Assembly (NCBI RefSeq): GCF_000341225.1
Contig: NZ_ANAC01000012.1
Location: forward strand, 62,001 to 126,000
DNA length: 64,000 nucleotides
Direction of reading: 5' to 3'
From: Nocardiopsis alba DSM 43377
Lineage (GTDB): Bacteria > Actinomycetota > Actinomycetes > Streptosporangiales > Streptosporangiaceae
The notes under the pieces are model-generated. The model was not told the origin of the DNA and did no database searches. It saw only the letters and a list, made by a program, of their open reading frames with translations. Each line of letters starts with the position of its first letter. Position 1 is the first letter of the stretch. Positions 1 to 8,054 of this stretch are shown in pieces. The translations under genes were made by a program, and so were the position numbers.

Positions 1-965
1 GCCACGTGCAGTTGGGCGCGGACCAGGTCGAATCCGGTGGTGGATTCGGTGATGGGGTGTTCGACCTGGAGTCGGGTGTTGACCTCCAGGAAGGCGAAGA
101 GTCGCTCGCCGGGGTGGTAGAGGAATTCGACGGTGGCGGCGCCGCGGTAGCCCACGGCGATGGCCAGGCGTTCGGCGGAGGTCTTGAGCTCGTCGGTCTG
201 TTCGGCGTCCAGGAGGGGGGAGGCGGACTCCTCGATGACCTTCTGGTTGCGTCGTTGGACCGAGCAGTCGCGTACGCCCAGGGCCCAGGCGGTGCCCTGG
301 CCGTCGGCGATGACCTGGACCTCGACGTGGCGGGCGCCGGTGACCAGGCGCTCGAGGAAGACGACGCCGCTGCCGAAGGCGCGCTGGGCCTCCTGGCTGG
401 TGCGTTCGTAGGCGTCGGCGAGTTCTTCGCCGTTGTTGATGACGCGGATGCCGCGTCCGCCGCCGCCGGCGGTGGCCTTGAGCATCAGCGGGTAGCCGAT
501 CTTCTCACCGGCCTCGAGGGCGGCGTCCAGGTTCTCGACGGCGCCGCGGCTCCAGGGGGCGACGGGGACGCCGACCTCCTCGGCGATGAGTTTGGCGCCG
601 ATCTTGTCGCCGAGTTTGCGCATGGCCTCGCCGCTGGGGCCGACGAAGGTGACCCCGATGCGTTCGCACATGTCGGCGAAGGCGGGGTCCTCGGCGACGA
701 AGCCCCAACCGACCCAGGCGGCGTCGGCCCCGGTCTCGACCAGGGCGCGCTCGAGCGTCTCCAGGTTCAGGTAGGGGCGGGCGGAGGCGGGACCGAGATC
801 GTAGGCCAGGTCGGCCTCGCGCACGAACGCGGCCGTGCGGTCGACGTCGGTGTGCAGTGCGACGGTCTCGATCGGTGTTCCGCTCTCGGCGGCGATGTCC
901 CGGACTGCGTGGATGAGCCGCATGGCGGCCTCACCACGGTTCACGATGGCGACACGACTGAACAC
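1..965 (-). CDS. Biotin carboxylase domain of an acyl-CoA carboxylase (3' end outside window)
   Basis: The minus strand reads the N-terminal 321 residues of a biotin-dependent carboxylase. It starts SRVAIVNRGEAA, followed by an ATP-grasp domain with the glycine-rich ATP loop KATAGGGGRGIRV (from about residue 163), the HVEVQV segment and the EVNTRLQVEHP active-site motif near residue 295. The family carboxylates biotin with bicarbonate and ATP before transfer to an acyl-CoA. The start is a GTG at 963-965 with a purine-rich AGAAGGG upstream. The N-terminus resembles the long actinobacterial proteins that fuse biotin carboxylase, BCCP and carboxyltransferase, but the fusion would lie beyond the window. 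The fused-subunit reading is inference; the biotin carboxylase call is firm. Confidence 0.92.
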   Translation of the reverse strand, partial: MFSRVAIVNRGEAAMRLIHAVRDIAAESGTPIETVALHTDVDRTAAFVREADLAYDLGPASARPYLNLETLERALVETGADAAWVGWGFVAEDPAFADMCERIGVTFVGPSGEAMRKLGDKIGAKLIAEEVGVPVAPWSRGAVENLDAALEAGEKIGYPLMLKATAGGGGRGIRVINNGEELADAYERTSQEAQRAFGSGVVFLERLVTGARHVEVQVIADGQGTAWALGVRDCSVQRRNQKVIEESASPLLDAEQTDELKTSAERLAIAVGYRGAATVEFLYHPGERLFAFLEVNTRLQVEHPITESTTGFDLVRAQLHV

Positions 966-1379
966 CCGAATGAGCCCTTCTCGTAAGACCAATGATGTGC
1001 ACGCGGCGACACGACGGCCCCGGCAGTATCCACCTTCTCGCCTGTGGACCCCGTGCGCCATGCCGCACCCAACGCATCTTGAGGGGGTTGGCTTGTGGGA
1101 AATGACCAAAAAGGGTCCCGCCTCGGACGCGGTGGAGCGCTCGGACCCCGATGGAGACGGTTCCGTTCGGGCCTGGAGGTCGGGGTGGTCTGTGGTGTTC
1201 CCACAACCCGCCCTTCCGGGGCCTTGGAGGAGGGGCCGTTCTCGTGGTGCGGGGCGGCGGTGCCTCCCCGTCGGGGTCCTGGGACACACTACCCGCCCAG
1301 GTGGAAGCGGTCGGGGTGTCTCGGGGGGAGGGGTCGGTGACGTTCGGGTGAGAGGGGGAGCACGATCGTTGTGATCGGG

Positions 1380-1409
1380 TGCACTCAGTGCGTCGTTGCA
1401 CTCAGTGCA
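1380..1409 (+). promoter_or_regulatory. Tandem 13-bp palindromes, probable TetR operator
   Basis: Two copies of the palindrome TGCACTCAGTGC(A) occur at 1380-1391 and 1397-1409, 17 bp apart start to start. The second overlaps the putative -35 box of the regulator gene. Paired palindromes next to a TetR gene are the usual signature of an autoregulatory operator; binding itself is inferred. Confidence 0.75.
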
Positions 1410-1425
1410 CCAACCTCTCTAGTCT
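1396..1425 (+). promoter_or_regulatory. Promoter of the TetR-MmpL unit, probably leaderless
   Basis: TTGCAC (1396-1401) and TAGTCT (1420-1425) are separated by 18 bp. The ATG at 1432 lies about seven bases after the -10 box, where transcription should begin. There is no Shine-Dalgarno sequence before the ATG, which supports a leaderless mRNA. Confidence 0.6.
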
Positions 1426-1431
1426 GGACAT

Positions 1432-2106
1432 ATGGCATCTCGGCACCGTTCCTCCGCGCCCGATCGGCGTGAGGCCCTCAAGGCACGGCATCGGCGCGCC
1501 ATCATCGACGCGGCCTGGGAGCTGATCCTGGAGATCGGCGGCACCGACTTCACCGTGGACCGTCTCGCCGAACGCGCCGACGTCTCCCGTCGGACGGTGT
1601 TCAACCACTTCAAGACGGTCGACGACATCATCGTCGAGGTGTTCGGGCGCATGCTCGGCGTGGTCCTGGACAACGTCGACGCCAACCTGGCCGCCTCGGC
1701 CGGCGAAGGGGACACCGAGACCGCGATGTTCGACCGGGTGGCGGCCGCTCTGCGCGCCACCGACCTGGTCACCCCGATCCGAGAGCTCACGAGGCTCTTC
1801 GACTCGGGAGGGGGAAGGACCGACCCGCGTCGGGCGGTGCTGTTGGAACGCACCATCACCGACCTGGGCACCCGGATCGCGATCACCACCCTGCGCCACC
1901 ATCCCCGGGCCGACCCCTTGGAGGTCGACCTGATGTGCGGCGCGCTGGTGGGCGGGGCCCTGGCCGTGGTCCGTCATTGGGAGGAGGCCACCGGCGGTGT
2001 GGACACAGCCGAGTCACGCCTTCTCTGGGATCGGCTGCTGAGCCGCATGATCCACACCTACCGCGACGGGTTCGGCGCCCTGGCCGTCGGCTCCGACACC
2101 CCTTGA
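1432..2106 (+). CDS. TetR/AcrR family transcriptional regulator
   Basis: This 224-residue protein has an N-terminal TetR DNA-binding domain, with a helix-turn-helix at about residues 41-60 (TVDRLAERADVSRRTVFNHF), and an all-helical ligand-binding C-terminus of the usual length. It lies 49 bp upstream of an MmpL-type exporter on the same strand, with tandem palindromes over its promoter. It probably represses itself and the transporter until a lipophilic effector binds. The effector is unknown. Confidence 0.93.
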   Translation: MASRHRSSAPDRREALKARHRRAIIDAAWELILEIGGTDFTVDRLAERADVSRRTVFNHFKTVDDIIVEVFGRMLGVVLDNVDANLAASAGEGDTETAMFDRVAAALRATDLVTPIRELTRLFDSGGGRTDPRRAVLLERTITDLGTRIAITTLRHHPRADPLEVDLMCGALVGGALAVVRHWEEATGGVDTAESRLLWDRLLSRMIHTYRDGFGALAVGSDTP

Positions 2107-2155
2107 GTCACCCGAATCCTCGACCTGCCCACCTCCTCTTCCTCTGCGGGAAACC

Positions 2156-4597
2156 ATGGCTGAACTCCTCTACAGACTCGGGCGTGCCTCGGCACGCCGC
2201 GCCGGAACCGTCATCGCGCTCTGGTTGGCGCTCATGTTGGCCGCCGGCGCCGCCTTCGCCCTCTTCTCGGGAGAGTTGGAGGACAGCTTCTCCATCCCCG
2301 GGACCCCCACCGACCAGGTGAACCAACGTCTCAAGGACGAGTTCTCCGGTATGGGCGGAGGTATGGGCACCGTCGTCTACCAGAGCGAGGACGGAGAGGC
2401 CCTCACCCAGACCCAGCGTGAGGAGATCGCCGACCGCGTCGAACGCGCCGCCGAGGTCGAGGGCGTTCAGGACGTCGTCGACCCCTTCGCGACCGAGGAG
2501 GAACGCGACGAACAGCGTGAACTCCTCGCCGAGGGGCGCGCGCAGTTCGAGGAGGGCAAGGCCGAGGCCGAGGCCGCCGGGGTACTCGACCAGGTGGCCG
2601 AGACCCTCGACTCCGAGGAGGAGCGTCTCGAACGCGGTGAGGCCCTGTTGGAGATGTCCTCGGGCATCGTCATGGTCTCCGAGGACGAGTCCACCGCCCT
2701 GGTGACCGTCGCCTTCACCGACAGCCAGGAGGAGGTCTCCCAGCAGACCCGCGACGCCGTCATCTCGGTGTTCGCCGACGACCCGGTCTCCGGCACCACC
2801 GTCGACTTCGCCGACGACATCTCCATGGAGCTGCCCGGCCTGGTCAGCAAGGCCGAGGTGATCGGTGTGGTCGTCGCCGGGATCGTGCTGGTGGTCATGC
2901 TCGGCACCCTCATCGGCGCCGGGCTGCCCATCCTGACCGCGCTGATCGGTGTCGGTATCGCCACCCTGATCGCGATGTCGCTGTCGGGGGTCCTGGAGAT
3001 CGCCACCGTCACCCCGATCCTGGGTCTGATGCTGGGCCTGGCGGTCGGTATCGACTACGCGCTGTTCATCATCAACCGGCACCGTCGCCAGCTCAAGGAG
3101 GGCGTCGACCCGGCCGAGTCCATCGGGCTGGCCAACGGTACGGCCGGTAACGCCGTGGTCTTCGCCGGCGCCACCGTCCTCATCGCCCTGCTGGGACTGA
3201 ACCTGACCGGGATCGGTTTCCTGGGGCTGATGGGCAGCATCGGCGCTATCGCCATCACCGTGGCCGTGCTGATCGCGGTCACCCTGGTGCCCGCCCTGCT
3301 CTCCCTGGTGGGGGTCAAGATCCTGTCGCGGCGCGAGCGCGGCCGCCTGTCGGGCGAGAACGGCGACGGTAAGGCCGCCGCCGGCGCCAGGCACGGTGGC
3401 GGGGCCGCGCCGATGTCCAACCTCGGCGCGCTGGGCCGGGCGGCCGTGGCGATCGTCCTGTTGGGCGTCATCGCCCTGCCCGCCCTGGACCTGCGCACGG
3501 GGATGCCCGACGGTTCCTCGCAGCCGGTCGACTCCACCCAGTACCGGGCCTACACCGCCATCGCCGAGAACTTCGGCGACGGACAGAACGGGCCCCTGCT
3601 GGTCACCGCCGATCTGCCCGGCGGCCCGGACGAGGAGTCGGCCGAGGCCAACGCCGAGCGCTACCAGTACGAGGTGGCGCACGCGATCTCGATCCTGGGC
3701 GACGTGGCCGCGGTGGCGCCGATCGGGGTGTCGGAGAACGGGACGCTGGCCATCTTCCAGGTGATCCCGGTCGACGGGCCCTCCAGCGAGTCCACCGAGG
3801 AGCTGGTGCACACCCTGCGCGGCATGGAGCCGATCCACGGCACCGCGCCCTTGGGCGTGGCGGGTATGGCCAGCGGCAACATCGACATCTCCGAGACGCT
3901 CTCGGACGCGCTGCCGACCTATCTGTCGGTGGTGGTGGGCCTGTCCCTGGTGATCCTGCTGCTGGTGTTCCGGTCGATCTTCGTGCCGGTGGTGGCCACG
4001 CTCGGGTTCATCCTGTCCTACTTCGCCGCGCTGGGCGGTGTGGTCGCCGTCTACCAGTGGGGTTGGCTCGGCGGGCTCATCGGTCTGGAGAACCCGGGGC
4101 CGGTGCTGAACTTCCTGCCCACGCTGTTGGTGGGCATCCTGTTCGGTCTGGCCATGGACTACATGCTCTTCATCGGTACGGGTATGCGCGAGGCCTACGT
4201 GCACGGCACCCCGGCCCGGCTCGCGGTGGTGCGGGGCTTCCGTGCCGGTCGCGCGGTGGTCACCGCCGCCGCGATCATCATGATCTCGGTGTTCGGCGGG
4301 TTCGTCTTCTCCGAGATGATGATGATCAGCTCGGTGGGCTTCGCGCTGGCCTTCGGTGTCCTCATCGACGCGTTCGTGGTGCGGATGCTGCTGATCCCGG
4401 CCGTGATGCACCTGGCCGGGGACGCCGCCTGGTGGCTGCCCCGATGGCTGGAGCGGATCCTGCCCGACATCGACGTCGAGGGGTCGGCGCTGGAGCGCGG
4501 CCACGCCTCGGTCTCGGAGCCCGAGGCCGAGGTGGGCGGCTCCTGGGTGGAGGTTCCCGAGGAGGGCGCCGAGGCGGCCTCCGGCGGACGCGGCTGA
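2156..4597 (+). CDS. MMPL family RND transporter
   Basis: This 813-residue polytopic protein has two homologous halves. Each has one leading membrane helix (first about residues 16-37), a large extracytoplasmic domain and a bundle of five helices. The MmpL/RND proton-relay signatures are visible as GLAVGIDYALFIINRHR near residue 295 and GLAMDYMLFIGTGMREA near 665. The first soluble domain is rich in Glu and predicted coiled helices. MmpL proteins export lipids or hydrophobic compounds using the proton gradient. The gene follows the TetR gene in the same unit and ends at a perfect hairpin. The substrate cannot be read from sequence. Confidence 0.93.
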   Translation: MAELLYRLGRASARRAGTVIALWLALMLAAGAAFALFSGELEDSFSIPGTPTDQVNQRLKDEFSGMGGGMGTVVYQSEDGEALTQTQREEIADRVERAAEVEGVQDVVDPFATEEERDEQRELLAEGRAQFEEGKAEAEAAGVLDQVAETLDSEEERLERGEALLEMSSGIVMVSEDESTALVTVAFTDSQEEVSQQTRDAVISVFADDPVSGTTVDFADDISMELPGLVSKAEVIGVVVAGIVLVVMLGTLIGAGLPILTALIGVGIATLIAMSLSGVLEIATVTPILGLMLGLAVGIDYALFIINRHRRQLKEGVDPAESIGLANGTAGNAVVFAGATVLIALLGLNLTGIGFLGLMGSIGAIAITVAVLIAVTLVPALLSLVGVKILSRRERGRLSGENGDGKAAAGARHGGGAAPMSNLGALGRAAVAIVLLGVIALPALDLRTGMPDGSSQPVDSTQYRAYTAIAENFGDGQNGPLLVTADLPGGPDEESAEANAERYQYEVAHAISILGDVAAVAPIGVSENGTLAIFQVIPVDGPSSESTEELVHTLRGMEPIHGTAPLGVAGMASGNIDISETLSDALPTYLSVVVGLSLVILLLVFRSIFVPVVATLGFILSYFAALGGVVAVYQWGWLGGLIGLENPGPVLNFLPTLLVGILFGLAMDYMLFIGTGMREAYVHGTPARLAVVRGFRAGRAVVTAAAIIMISVFGGFVFSEMMMISSVGFALAFGVLIDAFVVRMLLIPAVMHLAGDAAWWLPRWLERILPDIDVEGSALERGHASVSEPEAEVGGSWVEVPEEGAEAASGGRG

Positions 4598-4615
4598 CCC
4601 CGCCGTAGTGGTCGA

Positions 4616-4656
4616 GGGCCCGACCGGGCCGGTCATGGACCGGCCCGGTCGGGCCC
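4616..4656. terminator. Bidirectional hairpin terminator between convergent genes
   Basis: A perfect 19-bp inverted repeat (arms 4616-4634 and 4638-4656) has a 3-base loop and sits between the ends of the MMPL gene (+) and the MarR gene (-). No U-tract follows, as is usual in actinomycetes. Confidence 0.8.
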
Positions 4657-4678
4657 TTCGCCGTGGTGGGGGAGGGGT

Positions 4679-5116
4679 TCAGGTGAGGGGCGGGGCGCCG
4701 GCCAGGGCGTGCGCCAGCCGGGCCAGGCCCGCGCGTTCGGCCTCGCCCAGTCCGGCCAGGACGTGCTCCTGGGCTCGGGTGACCTCGGGGGAGAGTTCGG
4801 CGTGCAGGGCGCGTCCGCGTTCGGCGGCGCGCAGGACCACGCGGCGCCGGTCGTCGGGGTCGACGTCGCGGTAGGCGAGGGCGTCGCCCACCAGGCGGTC
4901 CGCGACCCGGGTGGCGGTGGCGCCGGCCAGGCTCAGTTCCTCGGACAGGCGGGCCATGGACATCGGCCCGGCCAGGACCAGGACCTCCAGCATCCGCCAG
5001 CGGTCGGCGGTCAGGTCGTGCGCGCCGACCAGGTCGGCGGCGGCGGTGTCCAGCGCGGCGACGACCTTGCGCAGCAGGAGGGGGTGCAGGGCGTTCCCGA
5101 CGTTCGTTTCGCTCAT
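4679..5116 (-). CDS. MarR family transcriptional regulator
   Basis: The 145-residue protein has a MarR winged helix-turn-helix in its middle (SMARLSEELSLAGATATRVADRL), followed by the wing with the DPDDRRRV motif, and dimerisation helices at both ends. An upstream in-frame start at 5200 would add 28 residues unlike the family, so I chose the ATG at 5114-5116, which gives the normal length. The gene is divergent from the amide-binding protein gene and an ATGTTC-N6-GAACAT repeat lies between them, so it may control itself and possibly that neighbour. Confidence 0.9.
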   Translation of the reverse strand: MSETNVGNALHPLLLRKVVAALDTAAADLVGAHDLTADRWRMLEVLVLAGPMSMARLSEELSLAGATATRVADRLVGDALAYRDVDPDDRRRVVLRAAERGRALHAELSPEVTRAQEHVLAGLGEAERAGLARLAHALAGAPPLT

Positions 5117-5182
5117 CGATCCCACATCTCGGGTCCGGTCGAGAGCGCCACTCCGGGGCTCGCGCCGAGCCTTGCCCAGAAC

Positions 5183-5200
5183 ATGTTCGTTCGAGAACAT
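5183..5200. promoter_or_regulatory. Inverted repeat ATGTTC-N6-GAACAT, candidate MarR operator
   Basis: An 18-bp inverted repeat has two perfect 6-bp arms (5183-5188 and 5195-5200). The left arm also sits inside the 10-bp palindrome GAACATGTTC (5179-5188). It lies in the divergent region between the MarR gene and the amide-binding sensor gene, about 65 bp from the MarR start. Confidence 0.6.
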
Positions 5201-5285
5201 TCTTACTCGGTGGTGAATCTAGCACGCCCGAAACCGGTGGTGACGCTCGGTGACGTGGACCGGTGGCGTGAGCCGAGGGGGCGCC

Positions 5286-6371
5286 ATGCCGTGTCATTGT
5301 CCCGAACACGACCCGAGACCCCGCGGTGAGGACTTTCCGGTGGGGGTCGTGATCCCGTTGCGGGGTTCGGCGGGGATCTTCGGGCCCTCTTGTGAAGCGG
5401 TCACCGAGACCGCGCTGGCCCGGATCAACGCCGAGGGGGGTCTGTTGGGGCGTCGGGTGCGGCCGGTGGTGATCGACGGGGGCCGTCCGGCGTCGGAGGT
5501 GGCCGCCGACGTGGGGGCGTTGGTCGGGGCCGGGCGGATCCACGCGGTGACCGGTTGGCACATCTCGCGGGTGCGACAGCATCTGGTGCCGGTGGTGGGC
5601 GGGCACGTGCCCTACGTCTACACCTCGCTCTACGAGGGAGGGGAGAGCGCGACGGGGGTGTTCTGTTCGGGGGAGACCCCGCCCGATCAGGTCGCTCCGG
5701 CCATGCGTTGGATGCGTGATGAGCAGGGGGCGCGGGATCTGTTCGTGGTCGGTGACGACTACGTGTGGCCGCGCAGTACGGCCCGTTCCTGTCGTGGCTA
5801 CGCCCACGATTTGGGGATGCGGGTGGTGGGGGAGGCCTTCGTCGAGCTGGGCACGGAGGACTTCGGCGGGGTGTTGGAGCGCGTGCGCGTCAGTGGCGCG
5901 GACACCGTCCTGATGCTGTTGGTGGGTCAGGACGCGGTGGCCTTCAATCGGGCCTTCGCCGAGGCAGACCTGCAGTCCCGGGTCCGGCGGCTGACCCCGT
6001 TGATGGAGGAGAACATGCTGTTGGGCAGCGGGGCGGACAGTACCGAGGATCTGTTCGTGGCCGCCGCCTACTTCCGGTCGTTGCCGACCGAGTCGGCGTT
6101 GGAGCTGTCGGGCGCCTACGCCGCCATGCACGGCCCGGAGGCGCCTCCGCTGAACAACATGGCCGAGTCCTGTTACGAGGGGCTGATGGCGTTGGAGGCG
6201 CTGGTGCGGCGCGCGGGCACGGACCGGCCCGAGCGGTTGTCGCGGGTGGCCGATTCGGTGGGCTACGACGGTCCGCGCGGGCCGATGCGGTTGAGGTCGG
6301 GTCATATCCATCAGCGCGTGTACATGGCCAGGGCCGACGGGTTGGGTTTCGAGATCCTCGCCCGGCTGTGA
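5286..6371 (+). CDS. Cytosolic amide/urea-binding protein, AmiC/FmdD-like (type I periplasmic-binding fold)
   Basis: The 361-residue protein is a Peripla_BP-5/6 type ligand-binding protein. It opens with VGVVIPLRGSAGIFGPSCEA, continues through AGRIHAVTGWHIS and FVVGDDYVWPR, and ends in a C-terminal lobe with NNMAESCYEGLMALEAL. It has no signal peptide or lipobox, unlike transport receptors, which resembles the cytoplasmic amide sensor AmiC. A cluster CHCPEH lies at the N-terminus. The ATG at 5286 is preceded by GAGGGGG, whereas the GTG at 5250 has no good site. It sits just before fmdB and fmdA, so a role as amide sensor for the formamidase is inferred. No ABC permease genes accompany it. Confidence 0.82.
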   Translation: MPCHCPEHDPRPRGEDFPVGVVIPLRGSAGIFGPSCEAVTETALARINAEGGLLGRRVRPVVIDGGRPASEVAADVGALVGAGRIHAVTGWHISRVRQHLVPVVGGHVPYVYTSLYEGGESATGVFCSGETPPDQVAPAMRWMRDEQGARDLFVVGDDYVWPRSTARSCRGYAHDLGMRVVGEAFVELGTEDFGGVLERVRVSGADTVLMLLVGQDAVAFNRAFAEADLQSRVRRLTPLMEENMLLGSGADSTEDLFVAAAYFRSLPTESALELSGAYAAMHGPEAPPLNNMAESCYEGLMALEALVRRAGTDRPERLSRVADSVGYDGPRGPMRLRSGHIHQRVYMARADGLGFEILARL

Positions 6372-6415
6372 CGGTGTTCGGTCACATCCGTCTCCGGTGT
6401 CGCCGGGGGTGACCC

Positions 6416-6444
6416 TTGCCACTTGCTTCCAAATGGCTTATTTT
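6416..6444 (+). promoter_or_regulatory. Promoter of the fmdB-fmdA unit
   Basis: TTGCCA (6416-6421) and TATTTT (6439-6444) are separated by 17 bp in a strikingly AT-rich stretch of this GC-rich window. The -10 box falls in the spacer of the inverted repeat at 6426-6454. Confidence 0.6.
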
Positions 6445-6454
6445 CATTTGGAAG
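6426..6454 (+). promoter_or_regulatory. Perfect 10-bp inverted repeat over promoter and RBS of fmdB
   Basis: The arms CTTCCAAATG (6426-6435) and CATTTGGAAG (6445-6454) match perfectly around a 9-bp spacer that contains the -10 box. The right arm merges with the Shine-Dalgarno GGAAGGAG before the ATG at 6463. As DNA it would be an operator; as RNA, a start site upstream of the repeat would allow RBS sequestration. An operator seems more likely because the predicted start point is near 6451. Confidence 0.65.
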
Positions 6455-6462
6455 GAGTGATC

Positions 6463-6738
6463 ATGGTCACCTATCTCTACCGCTGTCCGGACCGCCACGA
6501 GACCGACCTGGACGCCCCCATGGGGCGAGCGCCGCGAGAGACGGACTGCTCCTGCGGCCGGAGCGCCCGCCGTGCCTTCACCGCACCGATGGTGCGCGCC
6601 GTCCCCGCGGCCCGAGGCCGGGTGATGGAGGCCGCCGAACAGAGCACGGACCGGCCCGCCGTCGTCACCCGCCCGGCGCCCGATCCCGCCCCCACGTCCT
6701 TCACCGACCCCCGTCACGCCCTACTGCCCCGGGCCTGA
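6463..6738 (+). CDS. fmdB: FmdB-type small zinc-ribbon protein
   Basis: This 91-residue protein has an FmdB-like N-terminus (MVTYLYRCPD) and a probable zinc site from Cys8, His12, Cys29 and Cys31. The usual second CxxC is reduced to C-x-C. The C-terminal half is Pro/Ala-rich and disordered. FmdB was named as a putative regulator of formamidase and normally accompanies FmdA, as here with a 53-bp gap. The ATG at 6463 has the strong RBS GGAAGGAG; an in-frame upstream start at 6397 would read through the promoter. A role in regulation or metal supply is from family context only. Confidence 0.85.
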   Translation: MVTYLYRCPDRHETDLDAPMGRAPRETDCSCGRSARRAFTAPMVRAVPAARGRVMEAAEQSTDRPAVVTRPAPDPAPTSFTDPRHALLPRA

Positions 6739-6791
6739 GCTCGACGTTCATCACCGGCCACGCTCGAACGGACACCACCAGGAGCCACACC

Positions 6792-8039
6792 ATGCCCGAG
6801 GTCATCTTCAGCCACGATCCGTCCAAGACCATGGCCCAGCAGGCGGTCCCCGGACACAACCGCTTCCACCCCGAGGTCCCGGCGGCGGCCACCGTACGCC
6901 CGGGACAGGAGTTCCGCGTCGAGAGCCGCGAATGGACCGACGGCCAGATCGGCGACAACGACTCCGCCGACGACGTCCGCGACGTCGACCTGGACCGCTG
7001 CCACATGCTCAGCGGCCCCTTCCGCGTCGAAGGGGCCGAGCCCGGCGACCTGCTGATCGTCGACATCCTCGACCTGGGCCCCATCCCCGGAGAACGCGGA
7101 CCCGTCTGCGGCCAGGGCTGGGGCTACAGCGGCATCTTCGCCAAGGTCAACGGCGGCGGCTTCCTGACCGACTACTACCCCGACGCCTACAAGGCCATCT
7201 GGGACTTCCACGGCCAGGCCGCCACCTCCCGCCACGTACCCGGGGTCGAGTACACCGGCATCACCCACCCCGGCCTGATGGGCGTGGCGCCCTCGCACGA
7301 GTTGCTCGACAGCTGGAACCGGCGCGAGCGGGCCCTCATCGCCACCGACCCCGAACGGGTGCCGCCGCTGGCCCTGCCGCCCCTGGCCCGGGGCGCCCTG
7401 GCCGGCAACGCCGACGGCGACCTGCTGGCGCGCATCGCCGAATCCGGGGCCCGCACCGTCCCGCCCCGGGAGAACGGCGGCAACCACGACATCAAGAACT
7501 TCACCCGGGGCTCCCGGATCTTCTACCCCGTGCACGTCCCCGGAGCGCTGCTGTCCGTGGGCGACCTGCACTTCAGCCAGGGCGACGGCGAGATCAACTT
7601 CTGCGGCGCCATCGAGATGGGCGGCTTCATCGACCTGCGCGTCGACCTCATCAAGGGCGGGATGGACACCTACGGCGTCCATCGCAACCCCGTCTTCCAA
7701 CCGGGCCGGGTCGCCCCGCTGTACTCGGAGTTCCTCACCTTCATCGGCATCTCGGTGGACCACCGCGACGACACCAACCTGTACCTGGACGCCACCGAGG
7801 CCTACCGCAACGCCTGCCTCAACGCCATCTCCTACCTCAAGAAGTGGGGGTACACCGATGAGCAGGCCTACCTGATCCTGGGCACCTCGCCGGTCGAGGG
7901 GCGGATCGGCGGCGTGGTCGACGTGCCCAACGCCTGCTGCGCCCTGTATCTGCCCACCGAGATCTTCCACGACGACATCCGCCCCGGAGGCGCGGGGCCG
8001 GTCGCCACCGACCGGGGCCAGGTCGCCGTCACCTCCTGA
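6792..8039 (+). CDS. fmdA: Formamidase (FmdA/AmdA family)
   Basis: The 415-residue protein matches the acetamidase/formamidase family in length and in features such as RPGQEFRVESREWTDGQI near the N-terminus, GDLLIVDILDLGPIP, GGNHDIKN and FSQGDGEINFCGAIEM. The enzyme hydrolyses formamide to formate and ammonia in the cytoplasm. AGGAG precedes the ATG at 6792 by about eight bases. It is co-directional with the amide sensor and fmdB, which together form a nitrogen-scavenging module. The specific substrate is inferred from the family and from FmdB. Confidence 0.93.
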   Translation: MPEVIFSHDPSKTMAQQAVPGHNRFHPEVPAAATVRPGQEFRVESREWTDGQIGDNDSADDVRDVDLDRCHMLSGPFRVEGAEPGDLLIVDILDLGPIPGERGPVCGQGWGYSGIFAKVNGGGFLTDYYPDAYKAIWDFHGQAATSRHVPGVEYTGITHPGLMGVAPSHELLDSWNRRERALIATDPERVPPLALPPLARGALAGNADGDLLARIAESGARTVPPRENGGNHDIKNFTRGSRIFYPVHVPGALLSVGDLHFSQGDGEINFCGAIEMGGFIDLRVDLIKGGMDTYGVHRNPVFQPGRVAPLYSEFLTFIGISVDHRDDTNLYLDATEAYRNACLNAISYLKKWGYTDEQAYLILGTSPVEGRIGGVVDVPNACCALYLPTEIFHDDIRPGGAGPVATDRGQVAVTS

Positions 8040-8054
8040 CCCGAGGGCGGGTCC

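Larger units (their letters stand above)
966..1431. other. Divergent intergenic region between carboxylase and TetR gene
   Basis: No ORF here has both a ribosome binding site and recognisable content. Several overlapping open frames on both strands have low-complexity Arg/Pro/Gly composition typical of GC-rich shadow frames. The region must carry the carboxylase promoter on the minus strand, which I could not assign. At its right end it carries the TetR promoter and operators, listed separately. Confidence 0.6.

Noticed and set aside
966-1431. Small overlapping ORFs on both strands
   Set aside because: No RBS, low-complexity content and mutual overlap; nothing supports translation.
2108-4636. 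An 842-codon open frame antisense to the MMPL gene
   Set aside because: Its composition (His, Gln, Gly, Asp and Arg rich, no hydrophobic core) is that of an antisense shadow in high-GC DNA, and the plus frame has clear RND motifs.
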